From: Streptomyces sp. 2131.1
GTDB taxonomy: Bacteria; Actinomycetota; Actinomycetes; Streptomycetales; Streptomycetaceae
Reading direction: 5' to 3'
DNA: 64,000 nucleotides
NCBI RefSeq assembly: GCF_900105515.1
Contig: NZ_FNSY01000001.1
Location: 4,514,001-4,578,000 of the forward strand
Below are positions 49,349 to 58,303 of this stretch, one piece after another. Both the position numbers and the translations under genes were made by a program. Under the pieces are notes generated by a model, which was not told the origin of the DNA, searched no databases, and saw only the letters and a list, made by a program, of their open reading frames with translations. Within the stretch, counting starts at the first letter, position 1. The number at the start of each line of letters is the position of its first letter.

Positions 49349-50773
49349 ATGACCAACAACCCCGGGAACTTTGGCCTGCCGCCGCATGCCGACAAGAACA
49401 AGGGACTCGTTGAGCAGCGTCTCCAGGACGTAGCCGCCGGCAGTGGGCTGCAGGAGACTCTGACCATCGAGTGGCGCACGAAGCCGCAGGTGGTGCAGGT
49501 TATCGATATGCCGGTGGATGCGCTCTACTACAACCCCGGAACGCACCGTATCCGGGCGCAGCGCAGCTACGACCCGCAGCTGGACCGCCGGCTGGACGAA
49601 GACGCGTGGAGCGAGGAGAGCCAGGATTACCTCGACTTCCTCCTCAAAGCTGAGCCGTCTGACCCGTCGAAGCGGGACAAGGACTTTGATGCGCTGAAGC
49701 AGAGCCTTGAAGATTTCCGGCAGAACGAACCGGGGCTGATTACCCGCGAAGGCATTCTGGTCAACGGCAACACCAGGGCCGCTGCGCTCCGCGAGCTTGG
49801 CGTGGCCGAGATCCGGGTGGCTGTCCTGCCTGACTCCTGCACCTGGGCCGACATCAACCGTGTCGAGCTCTCTCTGCAGCTGCGCCATGACACCCGTCGG
49901 CCCTACTCGTACATCAACCGGCTGCTCACGATCGACGAGCAGGTTGAGGCCGGCCGTCCGCTGAAGGAGGTCGCGCGTGACTTCCGTATCCGGGAGTCGA
50001 CGGCTGAGCAGGACCTGTGGGTCCTGTCCTGCCTCCGAGACCTGAGCGACAGGTCAGCGGCTGAGGGAGTGCGGCTTCGTCTGCTCGATTTCGAGGACGC
50101 GCAGGAGCGGCTCCGCGAGGTGCACCGTGCTTACGCCAAGGAGTCCAAGTCCGATGTGCAGAAGGCGGAACTGCTGAAGGAGAACCGTCTCGCGGCCATC
50201 GTGATGAACTTCTCCAAGACCGACCTTCGCCTCATCGAAGCGGACTTTCGTAACCGGTACCTGGAGCAGCGGCTGCCGACAGAGCTGAAGCCTGCTCCCG
50301 CAGCAGCCTCTGGGCGCGTGATTCCCGGGATCAACCGCGCGGTCAAGGCTGAAGCGCCCCAGGTCGCTGCGGCCCGTGCCTTTACTGACTCGGTACTCCG
50401 GGCGAAGGCTGTGGTCAGGTCACAGGCAAAGGTGCCCCCGGCTCAGGTGGAAGCGGCGTCTTCCGTCTTTGAAGCTGCGCACAGGGCGGTTGAGGACGCG
50501 CTTGAACCCGCTGGAAAGGACGCCCGGGTCCGCAAGCGGAAGCAGGCTGCCCCCGACCGTCTCAACGACGCCTGCCAGGACATCGAACAGTGCATCACCG
50601 ACATGGTGCTGGCCAGCGGGGCCCGCAGTCTCGATGAGGAGGCGCTGGACGAGGCCGTGCTCAAGCTGAAGGCCACGCTGAAGAAGCTGGCCCAGGCCAC
50701 GGCTCAGACCATCGAGGTGCCCGGTGAGGGTGTCGAGTGGCTGCGTGAGGCTGTAAAGCGGGATCCCTCGTGA
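49349..50773 (+). CDS. ParB/sulfiredoxin-fold protein of the defence operon
   Basis: 474-aa protein. Residues 45-165 are a ParB-N/Srx domain: VVQVIDMPVDALYYNPGTHR then GILVNGNTRAAALRELG (137-151), the equivalent of the DGxxR loop. A helical middle (KEVARDFRIRESTAEQDLW resembles the ParB HTH) and a long Ala/Lys/Glu-rich coiled C-terminus follow. Plasmid-partition genes (parA) are absent, so a defence-related DNA-binding or NTP-dependent role is likelier. AGAGGAG upstream. GTGA overlap with the helicase gene. Confidence 0.85.
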   Translation: MTNNPGNFGLPPHADKNKGLVEQRLQDVAAGSGLQETLTIEWRTKPQVVQVIDMPVDALYYNPGTHRIRAQRSYDPQLDRRLDEDAWSEESQDYLDFLLKAEPSDPSKRDKDFDALKQSLEDFRQNEPGLITREGILVNGNTRAAALRELGVAEIRVAVLPDSCTWADINRVELSLQLRHDTRRPYSYINRLLTIDEQVEAGRPLKEVARDFRIRESTAEQDLWVLSCLRDLSDRSAAEGVRLRLLDFEDAQERLREVHRAYAKESKSDVQKAELLKENRLAAIVMNFSKTDLRLIEADFRNRYLEQRLPTELKPAPAAASGRVIPGINRAVKAEAPQVAAARAFTDSVLRAKAVVRSQAKVPPAQVEAASSVFEAAHRAVEDALEPAGKDARVRKRKQAAPDRLNDACQDIEQCITDMVLASGARSLDEEALDEAVLKLKATLKKLAQATAQTIEVPGEGVEWLREAVKRDPS

Positions 50774-52602
50774 GCATGACGACTGACGAATCGTCCCTGC
50801 ACATCGGTTTCGATGTCACGCGGACCAAGGCGCTCCTGCGCGTCGGTGAGCCCTACCGCAGCGACCTCACGCGGCTCGCGGCCAGGTTCCCGGGCGGCAG
50901 CCCCCGTGGCCGTCTCGCCCTGGAGCTGGATCTCGATGACTTCTTGGTAGGCATCGACGTTCTGGCAGACTGGCCGCACCCCGAAACCGTGGTGTGGTCG
51001 GACGAACTGAGCGCGCTGGTAGGAGAGGTACTCGACGACGCCGACCGTGCCGAGGAGCAGCTCCAAACTCCCCGTCCGGCTGAGGCGTGGGACGACAGCG
51101 CCGTGGAAGCGGCGCTGGGAACCAGCTGGCGCGCTGACCTCACCGAGTTCCAGCGGCGGGACATCGCACGGCTGCTGTCGCTACGGCATGGTGCCAACTT
51201 CAGTGTTCCCGGCGCCGGAAAGACCCGCGTCGGACTGGCGGTGTATGCGGCGATGCGCGAGCGCGGCGATGTACGCAGGCTGTTGGTGGTGAGTCCCAAG
51301 TCCGCGTACGAGTCGTGGCTCTCGGAGAGTGATCTGTGCTTCAAAGAAGCGCCGTACACGGTCGTCATGGGGAAGAGCCCCGACCACCGGGCTGAGATCA
51401 TGATCGTCAACTACGAGCGCCTGGACAGGTCGCTGGGAGCACTGGCGGAGTGGCTGCGGGGCACCCCGTCCATGATCATCCTTGATGAAGCGCACCGGAT
51501 GAAGCTGGGGGCCCGGGGGACCTACGGAAGCGCCTGCATGGCGCTGGGGCCGCTGACCCGCCGACGCCTCATCCTCACCGGGACTCCGGCCCCGAACGGG
51601 GCCCGGGACCTGGAGAACCTTCTGTCGTTCGTCTGGCCCGGGCATGGGCGCAGGGTCGTGACCCAGGCTGTTGCCGGCGGCGATCTCGCTTACGCGAGCT
51701 CGGTGCTGCGGCCCCTCTTCACCCGGACGACGAAGAAGGAACTGGGACTGCCTCCCTTCGAGACGCGTATCCGGCGGCTGAAGATGCCGGAACTGCACCG
51801 GGAGGTGTACGACGCGCTGGTGGGCCGGTTCACGGCGAGGGCTGAGGCGTCGCGCGACGAATTTGATGCGTTGGGCAAGGCGATGCTTCGTCTTCTGATG
51901 GCTGCCACCAGCCCCGCGCTGCTCATCGAGAGCGAGAATCGCTACGAACCGCTGATCTACCAGGTGCCCCCGCTCGAGGTACCGGAAGGCGAATCCCTGT
52001 ACGCGCTCATGCGCAACCTGCCCGCGCACGAGCTGTCTCCGAAGTACAAGGAAGCTCTCAATATCGTTGCGGCGAATGCCGCGATGGGACGCAAAACCCT
52101 TGTATGGGCGACCTTTGTCCGCAGCATCACCACCATGGAGAGCCTGTTCAGCGCCTACCAGCCGGCAGTCGTTCACGGTGGCACGCCGGACCGGGAGGAG
52201 CAGCTCAGGCGGTTCCGTGAGGATCCCGACTGTCACGTTCTCCTGTCCAATCCGGCCACCCTTGGCGAGGGCATCAGCCTCCATCACGTATGCCATGACG
52301 CTGTGTACGTCGACCGCGATTTCATGGCAGGTCGCTTCTTGCAGAGCCTGGACCGCATCCACCGCCTCGGGCTGGCGCCAGATACGCAGACGCGTGTCAC
52401 CGTTCTCGCGGTGGAAGGCACGATTGACGAGGTGGTCGCCATGCGGCTTGAGGAGAAGCTCGAGTTCATGGGGCGCATCCTGGACGATCCCGCCGTTCAG
52501 CAGCTCGCCGATCTGGAAGACGAGCCTTCCGGAGCCGCTGGGATGGACATGGCTGACGTCCGCGCTCTGCTGAACCACGTCAATGCTGTCGCCGCCCACT
52601 GA
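50770..52602 (+). CDS. SNF2-type DEAH helicase/translocase
   Basis: 610-aa superfamily 2 ATPase. N-terminal 115 residues are specific. Motif I SVPGAGKT (K151-T152, a variant of GxGKT), motif II ILDEAH (DEAH 239-242), motif III LTGTPAPNG and motif VI near DRIHRLG. The second RecA domain contains VWATFVRSITTMESLF and HGGTPDREEQLRRF. SNF2-like proteins in restriction systems translocate on DNA. GTG start overlaps the ParB-like gene; its 3' end overlaps the next gene by 20 bp. Confidence 0.92.
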   Translation: MSMTTDESSLHIGFDVTRTKALLRVGEPYRSDLTRLAARFPGGSPRGRLALELDLDDFLVGIDVLADWPHPETVVWSDELSALVGEVLDDADRAEEQLQTPRPAEAWDDSAVEAALGTSWRADLTEFQRRDIARLLSLRHGANFSVPGAGKTRVGLAVYAAMRERGDVRRLLVVSPKSAYESWLSESDLCFKEAPYTVVMGKSPDHRAEIMIVNYERLDRSLGALAEWLRGTPSMIILDEAHRMKLGARGTYGSACMALGPLTRRRLILTGTPAPNGARDLENLLSFVWPGHGRRVVTQAVAGGDLAYASSVLRPLFTRTTKKELGLPPFETRIRRLKMPELHREVYDALVGRFTARAEASRDEFDALGKAMLRLLMAATSPALLIESENRYEPLIYQVPPLEVPEGESLYALMRNLPAHELSPKYKEALNIVAANAAMGRKTLVWATFVRSITTMESLFSAYQPAVVHGGTPDREEQLRRFREDPDCHVLLSNPATLGEGISLHHVCHDAVYVDRDFMAGRFLQSLDRIHRLGLAPDTQTRVTVLAVEGTIDEVVAMRLEEKLEFMGRILDDPAVQQLADLEDEPSGAAGMDMADVRALLNHVNAVAAH

Positions 52603-53356
52603 GGCGACGCGCCTGGCGGCGCTCCGCTGGCTGGCTGAGCTGCGCGTGGCTGGAATTCCACGGGTGCGGGTGCTCTTCAGCCACCACCCAGGCTACGCGG
52701 ATCTCACACCTGCCCAGTACGCCGAGGGCCTTGCGTGGCTCAGGCGGATGGGGATGGTGACCACTGCTGGCCGGCCGGTTGTGGATATTACTGATAGCGA
52801 GGCGGGGGACGGCGTGATGCCCGCGTCTGTCCCCGCCGTGCGGTGGAGCCCGGCCGCCGAGGAAGCGAGAAGGGTGGTCGGGGCGGCGGGGGAGCAGGCG
52901 TTACTGGGCGTTCTCCGTGAGGGCGGGGTGCCGCACGTCCGGCACGTGGCTGCGGAGTCGGACGCGTATGGGTACGACATAGCGGCTGCCCGGTCTGCTT
53001 CGGAGCGGGCGCACATCGAGGTCAAGTCGACTACGGACCCGACCCGTCTGGTGATTCACCTGACGCGTCACGAGTACGAGGTGATGGCGAGGGACGAGAG
53101 ATGGTGTCTCGCTGCTGTTCTCGTCGGGCGCGACGGTAGTGCGGTGAACGTTGCCACGGTTGACCGGGTCTGGATCCACTCGGCTGTCCCCGTTGACCAG
53201 GCGAGGCGCGGGCGCTGGGAGTCAGTCCGGCTGGAGGTTCCCGCTCACGCCCTCGTGCCAGGACTGGCGACGGAAAGCTGTCGGTTGCTGCCGGACGGAC
53301 TGCTGCCTCAGTGCCAAGTCTGGACGTGCCAACCCGCCCCGCCAGTGCTTGCCTGA
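52583..53356 (+). CDS. DUF3883-type predicted PD-(D/E)XK nuclease
   Basis: 257-aa protein. N-terminal 75 residues look like a winged helix (DLTPAQYAEGLAWLRRMGMV). From about residue 95 a DUF3883/REase-like domain shows AAGEQALLGVL (Glu104), ESDAYGYDIAAA (Asp132), HIEVKST (Glu146, Lys148) and LTRHEYEVM, the pattern of a PD-(D/E)XK active site. Strongly coupled to the helicase gene (20-bp overlap), so it is a likely nuclease subunit. Predicted, not demonstrated. Confidence 0.85.
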   Translation: MLSPPTEATRLAALRWLAELRVAGIPRVRVLFSHHPGYADLTPAQYAEGLAWLRRMGMVTTAGRPVVDITDSEAGDGVMPASVPAVRWSPAAEEARRVVGAAGEQALLGVLREGGVPHVRHVAAESDAYGYDIAAARSASERAHIEVKSTTDPTRLVIHLTRHEYEVMARDERWCLAAVLVGRDGSAVNVATVDRVWIHSAVPVDQARRGRWESVRLEVPAHALVPGLATESCRLLPDGLLPQCQVWTCQPAPPVLA

Positions 53357-53612
53357 GGTGCCGTGCCCAGCGACCGCCAGCCTGTGCGCTCAAATCCGAT
53401 CCACTCGATGTTAGTTCGCTTGTTCGAATATGCTGAGTCTTGCGCCTGCCGGAGGGGCGTCGGAGTGCTGGGCGTGTCCCTTGTGACTGCCGCAAGGCAG
53501 GCCGAGGGGCGATGTCCCGGTAGGCTCTCCGGGTCTTACCTGCCAGCATTGGCCTGAAGTGGTTTCTGGTGAGGCCTGAACACTGAACGTACGAATGAGG
53601 AGACCGGAGCCG
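53357..53612 (+). other. Intergenic region, probable promoter of the methyltransferase gene
   Basis: A 256-bp gap that separates the ParB-helicase-DUF3883 operon from the methyltransferase. It contains an AT-richer segment with TATGCT (53429-53434) and no gene. A repeat of GTTCG occurs at 53413-53426. Separate expression of the methyltransferase is a sensible arrangement for a restriction system. Confidence 0.5.
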
Positions 53613-54908
53613 ATGGGTCCCAGTGACGACGTGCTGACCTCGATCGAGATCTGCGCGGGGGCTGGAGGGCAGGCTATTGGCCTCCATCAGGCCGGCTTCA
53701 AGCACCTGGCTCTGGTCGAGATCGACCCCCATGCGGCCAAGACCCTCAAGGACAACATCGGTTCCCTGCCGGAGTGGAAGTGGGAGCGCGACTACTGTGA
53801 CGTGATTTCCGGAGACGTCAACAACTTCGTTCCCATTGCTTCCGAGGGTGGGCGCGAAACGGATCTGGAGAAGTCGCAGAAGTATCTGGGTAAGCAACTT
53901 TCTAAGGGTGAACTTCACCTGCTTGCTGGCGGAGTGCCGTGCCCTCCCTTCTCTCACGCTGGAAAGCAACTCGGAAAAGACGACGAGCGTGATCTATTCC
54001 CGCGCATTCTAGAACTCACAGATGAACTCCGCCCCGAAGCGGTGATGATCGAGAACGTGCGCGGCATCAAGGATGCGAAGTTCGAAGAATATCGCACCTA
54101 CATCGAAGCGCGTCTTCAGGGGGGTTGGGCCACGCACCCCGTGACCGGCATTGTCGAGGACTTCGAAGGGCTCGGCTATCGGGTCTGCGAGTGGGAGGTC
54201 CTGGAGGCCAGCGACTTCGGCGTGCCGCAGCTGCGCCCCCGGGCCGTCTTGGTGGCCATTCGCACGGATGTGCTGGGAGACCTGAAGTTCGTCTGGCCGA
54301 CTGCCACGGGAAGCCCTGTGAGTGTCTTCCGCGCGCTTGAGACCTCTATGGAGCTCAGGTACGACCCTTACCTGAAAATGGGCGGAGCTGTCGCAATCCT
54401 GGCGGAAAAGCGCCTTAATAAGTGGAAGGAAAAGGCGCAGGCGGCGGAGAGTAAGAAGGACTTCGGGGTCGCTCCCACTCTGGTCGGCGGTTCCAAGAAG
54501 CACGGTGGTGCCGATCTCGGGCCAAGTCGCGCGAAGGCTGCCTGGACCGATCTTGGCGTCACGGCTGTGGGGGTCGCTAATTCGCACGAACTCAGTGTGG
54601 AGAAGAAGAGTCAGGACCGGGATCTCTTCAGGGAGACAGGTCCCATGCTCACGGTCGAGCAGGCCGCGATCATCCAGGGCTTCCCGTCCAACTGGAAGTT
54701 CTCCGGTGGCAAGACCGCGCAGTACCGCCAGGTCGGAAACGCCTTCCCCCCGCCCGTTGCTGCCGCAGTAGGCAAGGCCATCGCGGACGTGCTGCGAGCC
54801 GCCCATGAACGTGACCGCCGCAAGGCTGAGGCCGCTGGGGCGCTACCTGTGCAAGTGTCGCCGACGGTCGCGGACAGTGCTGACGATCTCCAGGGCGCAC
54901 ACGTCTGA
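53613..54908 (+). CDS. DNA C5-cytosine methyltransferase (Dcm family)
   Basis: 431-aa modification enzyme transferring methyl from SAM to cytosine C5, so protecting self DNA. Motif I EICAGAGGQAIGLHQAG; motif IV GGVPCPPFS with catalytic Cys110; motif VI ENVRG (147-151); motif VIII QLRPRAVL; motif X GNAFPPPVAAAVG. The target-recognition region between VIII and X is short and unfamiliar, so specificity is unknown. GAGGAGA 9 nt before ATG 53613; an in-frame ATG lies 18 nt upstream. Codon use is less GC-biased than neighbours, a sign of acquisition. Confidence 0.95.
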   Translation: MGPSDDVLTSIEICAGAGGQAIGLHQAGFKHLALVEIDPHAAKTLKDNIGSLPEWKWERDYCDVISGDVNNFVPIASEGGRETDLEKSQKYLGKQLSKGELHLLAGGVPCPPFSHAGKQLGKDDERDLFPRILELTDELRPEAVMIENVRGIKDAKFEEYRTYIEARLQGGWATHPVTGIVEDFEGLGYRVCEWEVLEASDFGVPQLRPRAVLVAIRTDVLGDLKFVWPTATGSPVSVFRALETSMELRYDPYLKMGGAVAILAEKRLNKWKEKAQAAESKKDFGVAPTLVGGSKKHGGADLGPSRAKAAWTDLGVTAVGVANSHELSVEKKSQDRDLFRETGPMLTVEQAAIIQGFPSNWKFSGGKTAQYRQVGNAFPPPVAAAVGKAIADVLRAAHERDRRKAEAAGALPVQVSPTVADSADDLQGAHV

Positions 54909-55301
54909 GTCCTGGTGCTCCCAGAATCGCAGGACCACCCACCCGGCCTCGGCCAGGCGTTTGTCGGTGTCACGGTCCCGGGCCATGTTCCGGGCCACCT
55001 TGTCTGACCAGTAGCCCGGATTGGTCTTGGGCGGGACGTAGTGCTCAGGGCAGCCGTGCCAATAGCAGCCGTCGATGAAGACAGCCACCTTCACTGGACG
55101 GAAGACCAGATCAGCCGTCCGGCGCAGGTCGGGCAGGGGCCTGGCGGCGACGCGATAGCGCAGGCCGTTCGCGTGCACGAGTCGACGGATGAGCCGTTCC
55201 GGCTGAGTGTCCCGGCTGCGGATCGCCTGCATGTTCCGGCGGCGCGCCGCAGACGAAGCCCACGAGCCGTCTGGCGGGGTCCAGTCTGCGGGCTCAGACA
55301 C
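54843..55301 (-). CDS. Vsr-family very-short-patch repair endonuclease
   Basis: 152-aa mismatch endonuclease that nicks 5' of T in T:G mismatches arising from deaminated 5-methylcytosine. Seen: RRRNMQAIRSRDTQPE, catalytic Asp64 in RTADLVF, FIDGCYWHGCPEH (75-87) with zinc ligands, and TKRLAEAGW-like helix (DKRLAEAGWVVLRFWEH). Overlaps the methyltransferase 3' end by 66 bp in convergent orientation. GTG at 55301 has GGAGTGA upstream; a GTG nine bases earlier is also open. Confidence 0.93.
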   Translation of the reverse strand: MSEPADWTPPDGSWASSAARRRNMQAIRSRDTQPERLIRRLVHANGLRYRVAARPLPDLRRTADLVFRPVKVAVFIDGCYWHGCPEHYVPPKTNPGYWSDKVARNMARDRDTDKRLAEAGWVVLRFWEHQDSDVCALEIVSTVRDRRRHLHR

Positions 55302-55323
55302 CGGGATCACTCCAAGCTCACGT

Positions 55324-58257
55324 TCATCGGACTTCTATGGTGGCTTCACCAGGACGGGACGAGTCGATCGCCCGGAAGCGAACGTAGGGTACCGGCTTGT
55401 CCGACGGGCTGGCCGCTGAGATGAATGCCGCAGCCAGCACCACCTTCCCAGGGTCGATACTGCCGTCCGTCACCAGGTCCGCCGGACTTCCGATGCTCGG
55501 GTCGACCACGGGGTAAAGGAGCACAGCCCCACGGCGGGGCCGGTGAAGCTGGGTGGCGAACGGGTCGTCGTCGCTCAGGGAGCGGAGCCCGGCGATGCGC
55601 TCAGCGGACTGGCGATGGGCCACGCCGGAGATGCGGTTGAACACGCCGCGGGCGTTCCGTTTGCGCTGGACGAGGGTCAGGGGCTGGCTGCCAAAAATGC
55701 TGGCCGGCACACTCGTTGGTCCTGATGTCTGGGGAAGGATCAGTGCCCAGTCGTCAGTGGCGCAGCCGGCGTCGCTCGCATCGCGCAGATACGCCAGGTG
55801 AGGGGCGAAGAGGTCTGGGCGTCCCCAGGCGAGGCTGCTCATGACTTCCAGCATCTGAGTGTGGCTGAGAACCGCTGTCCTGGCGGGGTAGCGGGTGTAG
55901 CCGCCCCGGTCTTCGTCGGCGAGGGTGACGAAGACGGAGAGGTCCTCACTCAGCATCCCCAACGCCGCCCCCCAAGCCGCCACGTTCCCCCGCAGCTCCT
56001 CCGCCCCCACCGGGTAGGCCGTCGGCTCCACCCACTGGCCCGGGGAGCGGATCTCCACGAGCTCCGCGTTGAACATCTTGTTGCGGGCCGAGGGCTTGAT
56101 CCAGGAGAGGTGCTGGGAGACCAATGGGGGGATCTGGGCCGGGGTGACCTGGGGTTTTCCATCCACCAGGGTGGCGTAGCGGGTCAGCTGGGTGCGGAAC
56201 GTTTCTTCGTCGCGGCAGATGGCCTCGAAGGCTTCGTAGAGGTCGATCGTCCTCGTCTTGCCGAGGGGCTCCTCGCGGCCGATGTAGAGGCGGACCAGGT
56301 CGCGGTAGCCGGGGCGGAAGCCGAACCAGCGGCCCATCTGCATCAGGGTGTCGGCCTGCTGGGTGGTGCGGCGGTAGTACGTGACCGTCAGGCCCTCGAC
56401 CGTGAAGCCGCGGGAGAGCTTCGTACCGCCGACCAGGATCTTCCACACGTGCGGGGTGCGCTCGAAGTCCAGGTCGGGCTGGTCGTAGTCGCGCTCGGTG
56501 TCGCCGTTGACCACGAGCACGGGGGTACCGCCCGCGTTTATGAGCTGACGGGCGCGCGAGACGTAGGCCCTCAGTTCCTCGTACGAGTCCGGCGTGGGCA
56601 GGTCCCCGTCCGCGAAGCGGTGGAAGTCGGAGGCGAAGAGGGCGGCCAGGCGGTCGTGGCCCTGGCGGCTCGTATAGGCGGCCTGGTGCCACATGGAGCT
56701 GATGCGCAGGGCGAGCGCCGTGTGCTCGGCCATTCGGACCGACTCGTGAACGAGCATCGTGTGGTGGCGGAACGGTCCTTCGGGCACGCCGTGATCGGCG
56801 CGGTACAGCTTGAGCGCGCCGGTGAGGACGAAGGCGTCCAGCGCATCCTGGAGGCGGTCGCCCGTGTCCGCGTAGATGCCGCGGATGTGCGTCTCCTCGG
56901 CGGTGCCCTCGTCCGTGTCGAGGTCGTGGAAGTCCTGGACGCCCATATAGCCGGTCGGGCGGGGGAGCGACACGAGGAAGTCGCGCGGGAAGATGTCCTC
57001 GCCGTCGCCCGGGTCGACGAAGACGTTGGCGAACGGGGTCGCGGTGTAGCCGACGTACTGGGCGCGCGGCAGCAGGCCGAGCAGCTGGGAGATCTGGCCG
57101 TTGATGGCCGTACGTGCGACCTTGCCGTCCTCCCACTTCTTCGGGTCCGTCGTGTTGACCGATGCCTGGTCCGACTCGTCGTCGATGATCAGCGCGGGAA
57201 TCTCGGAGAGGATCGGGCCGATCTTCTTGAGGTCCTTGATCAGCTTGTCCAGCACGGACTTGTTCTTCTTCACCACCATGATCCGGGCCGCCGCACGGTG
57301 CAGGTTGGCCGGTGCGTACAGCGGCTCGGTGCGGGACTGCTTCTCGAACTCCAGGGCACGGATGCCGTTGAGCAGGCTCTTGTAGTCGTCGTCGCGCGTC
57401 GTGAGGCGCTCAATGTCGAAGGCGCCGAGTGTGGAGGGCCTGCCGCCATGGCCGACGAACTTCTCCGGCCAGTCCGCGTCCTCCTGGTAGTCGATGCCGA
57501 CGAGGGCGTCCGGGTCCGCCGGGTCGGCACCGCGCAGGATGTTCTCCCGGCCGATCAGCTCCATGTCCAGCCGGCGCTGGGTCTGCCCCCGGAGCAGGTT
57601 CAGCGTGCCGCCGAGAACGATGACCAGGCGGTATCCGGCGTCGATGGCTTTCGCGGTGACGCCGGTGAAGTTGGCGGTCTTGCCCGACTGGACGTAGCCC
57701 ACGACCAGGCCGCGCGCGCCGTACGCCTCGGGGCGGGTGGGGTCGGAGAGGCGCTCGACCACGGCGTGGCTCGCTTCGTCGAGCCCGGAGACGGCCACGT
57801 CCGGCCAGCCCTTGGAGCGCAGCAGCCGCTCGTAGGCGTTCCAGTAGAACGACCGCGCGGCGGCCGCGTCCCGCGAGTACCAGGAGACGAATTCCTTGCT
57901 GATGACCGTCGGGCCGGGCTCCTTGAACACCGGGACCGCGCTGTCGAGGGCCTTGCGCAGCCCGGCGCCGAAACCCAGCCGGTCGTACGTGTCCGAGCGG
58001 CGCGCGTCCGTCCGGGGCGGCGCCGCCGACCAGTCGGCCTGCTCGGCCAGGTCCCAGGCGGTCAGGGTGCGGTGCCACAGCGCGAGCAGCCCGTCGCCCG
58101 GGTCCGCGTTCAGGACGCGGTCCTGGAAGTGGGAGAGCGTGGTGTCGGCGGGTTCCTCGTCCTCGGAGAGCACGAAGGCGAGCTTGGCGAAGGACTTGGG
58201 CCCCCGTCGCATCGCTGCCAGCACGTCGCCGTGCAGGGTGAACAGGTGATCGGTCAT
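55324..58257 (-). CDS. Z1-domain ATPase (restriction-modification subunit)
   Basis: 977-aa SF2-helicase-like ATPase. Walker A GYVQSGKT (187-194); Walker-B-like IDDESDQA (358-365); TAT-like motif VGYTATPFAN; a conserved GTKLSRGFTVEGLTV and FGFRPGYRDLVRLY, characteristic of the Z1 domain, occupy the middle. Z1 proteins occur with MORC-type ATPases and C5-methyltransferases in restriction systems. GC-rich throughout, unlike the methyltransferase. Encoded 46 bp downstream of the MORC ATPase gene, likely as one operon with it and Vsr. Confidence 0.92.
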   Translation of the reverse strand: MTDHLFTLHGDVLAAMRRGPKSFAKLAFVLSEDEEPADTTLSHFQDRVLNADPGDGLLALWHRTLTAWDLAEQADWSAAPPRTDARRSDTYDRLGFGAGLRKALDSAVPVFKEPGPTVISKEFVSWYSRDAAAARSFYWNAYERLLRSKGWPDVAVSGLDEASHAVVERLSDPTRPEAYGARGLVVGYVQSGKTANFTGVTAKAIDAGYRLVIVLGGTLNLLRGQTQRRLDMELIGRENILRGADPADPDALVGIDYQEDADWPEKFVGHGGRPSTLGAFDIERLTTRDDDYKSLLNGIRALEFEKQSRTEPLYAPANLHRAAARIMVVKKNKSVLDKLIKDLKKIGPILSEIPALIIDDESDQASVNTTDPKKWEDGKVARTAINGQISQLLGLLPRAQYVGYTATPFANVFVDPGDGEDIFPRDFLVSLPRPTGYMGVQDFHDLDTDEGTAEETHIRGIYADTGDRLQDALDAFVLTGALKLYRADHGVPEGPFRHHTMLVHESVRMAEHTALALRISSMWHQAAYTSRQGHDRLAALFASDFHRFADGDLPTPDSYEELRAYVSRARQLINAGGTPVLVVNGDTERDYDQPDLDFERTPHVWKILVGGTKLSRGFTVEGLTVTYYRRTTQQADTLMQMGRWFGFRPGYRDLVRLYIGREEPLGKTRTIDLYEAFEAICRDEETFRTQLTRYATLVDGKPQVTPAQIPPLVSQHLSWIKPSARNKMFNAELVEIRSPGQWVEPTAYPVGAEELRGNVAAWGAALGMLSEDLSVFVTLADEDRGGYTRYPARTAVLSHTQMLEVMSSLAWGRPDLFAPHLAYLRDASDAGCATDDWALILPQTSGPTSVPASIFGSQPLTLVQRKRNARGVFNRISGVAHRQSAERIAGLRSLSDDDPFATQLHRPRRGAVLLYPVVDPSIGSPADLVTDGSIDPGKVVLAAAFISAASPSDKPVPYVRFRAIDSSRPGEATIEVR

Positions 58258-58303
58258 GGCAGCGCCGCTCTCTTGGATCGGTACGGACGGGTGGAGGAGG
58301 TGT

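Noticed and set aside
53405..53435. SOS/LexA box upstream of the methyltransferase
   Set aside because: GTTCG is repeated directly, not inverted as in actinobacterial LexA boxes (CGAAC-N4-GTTCG).
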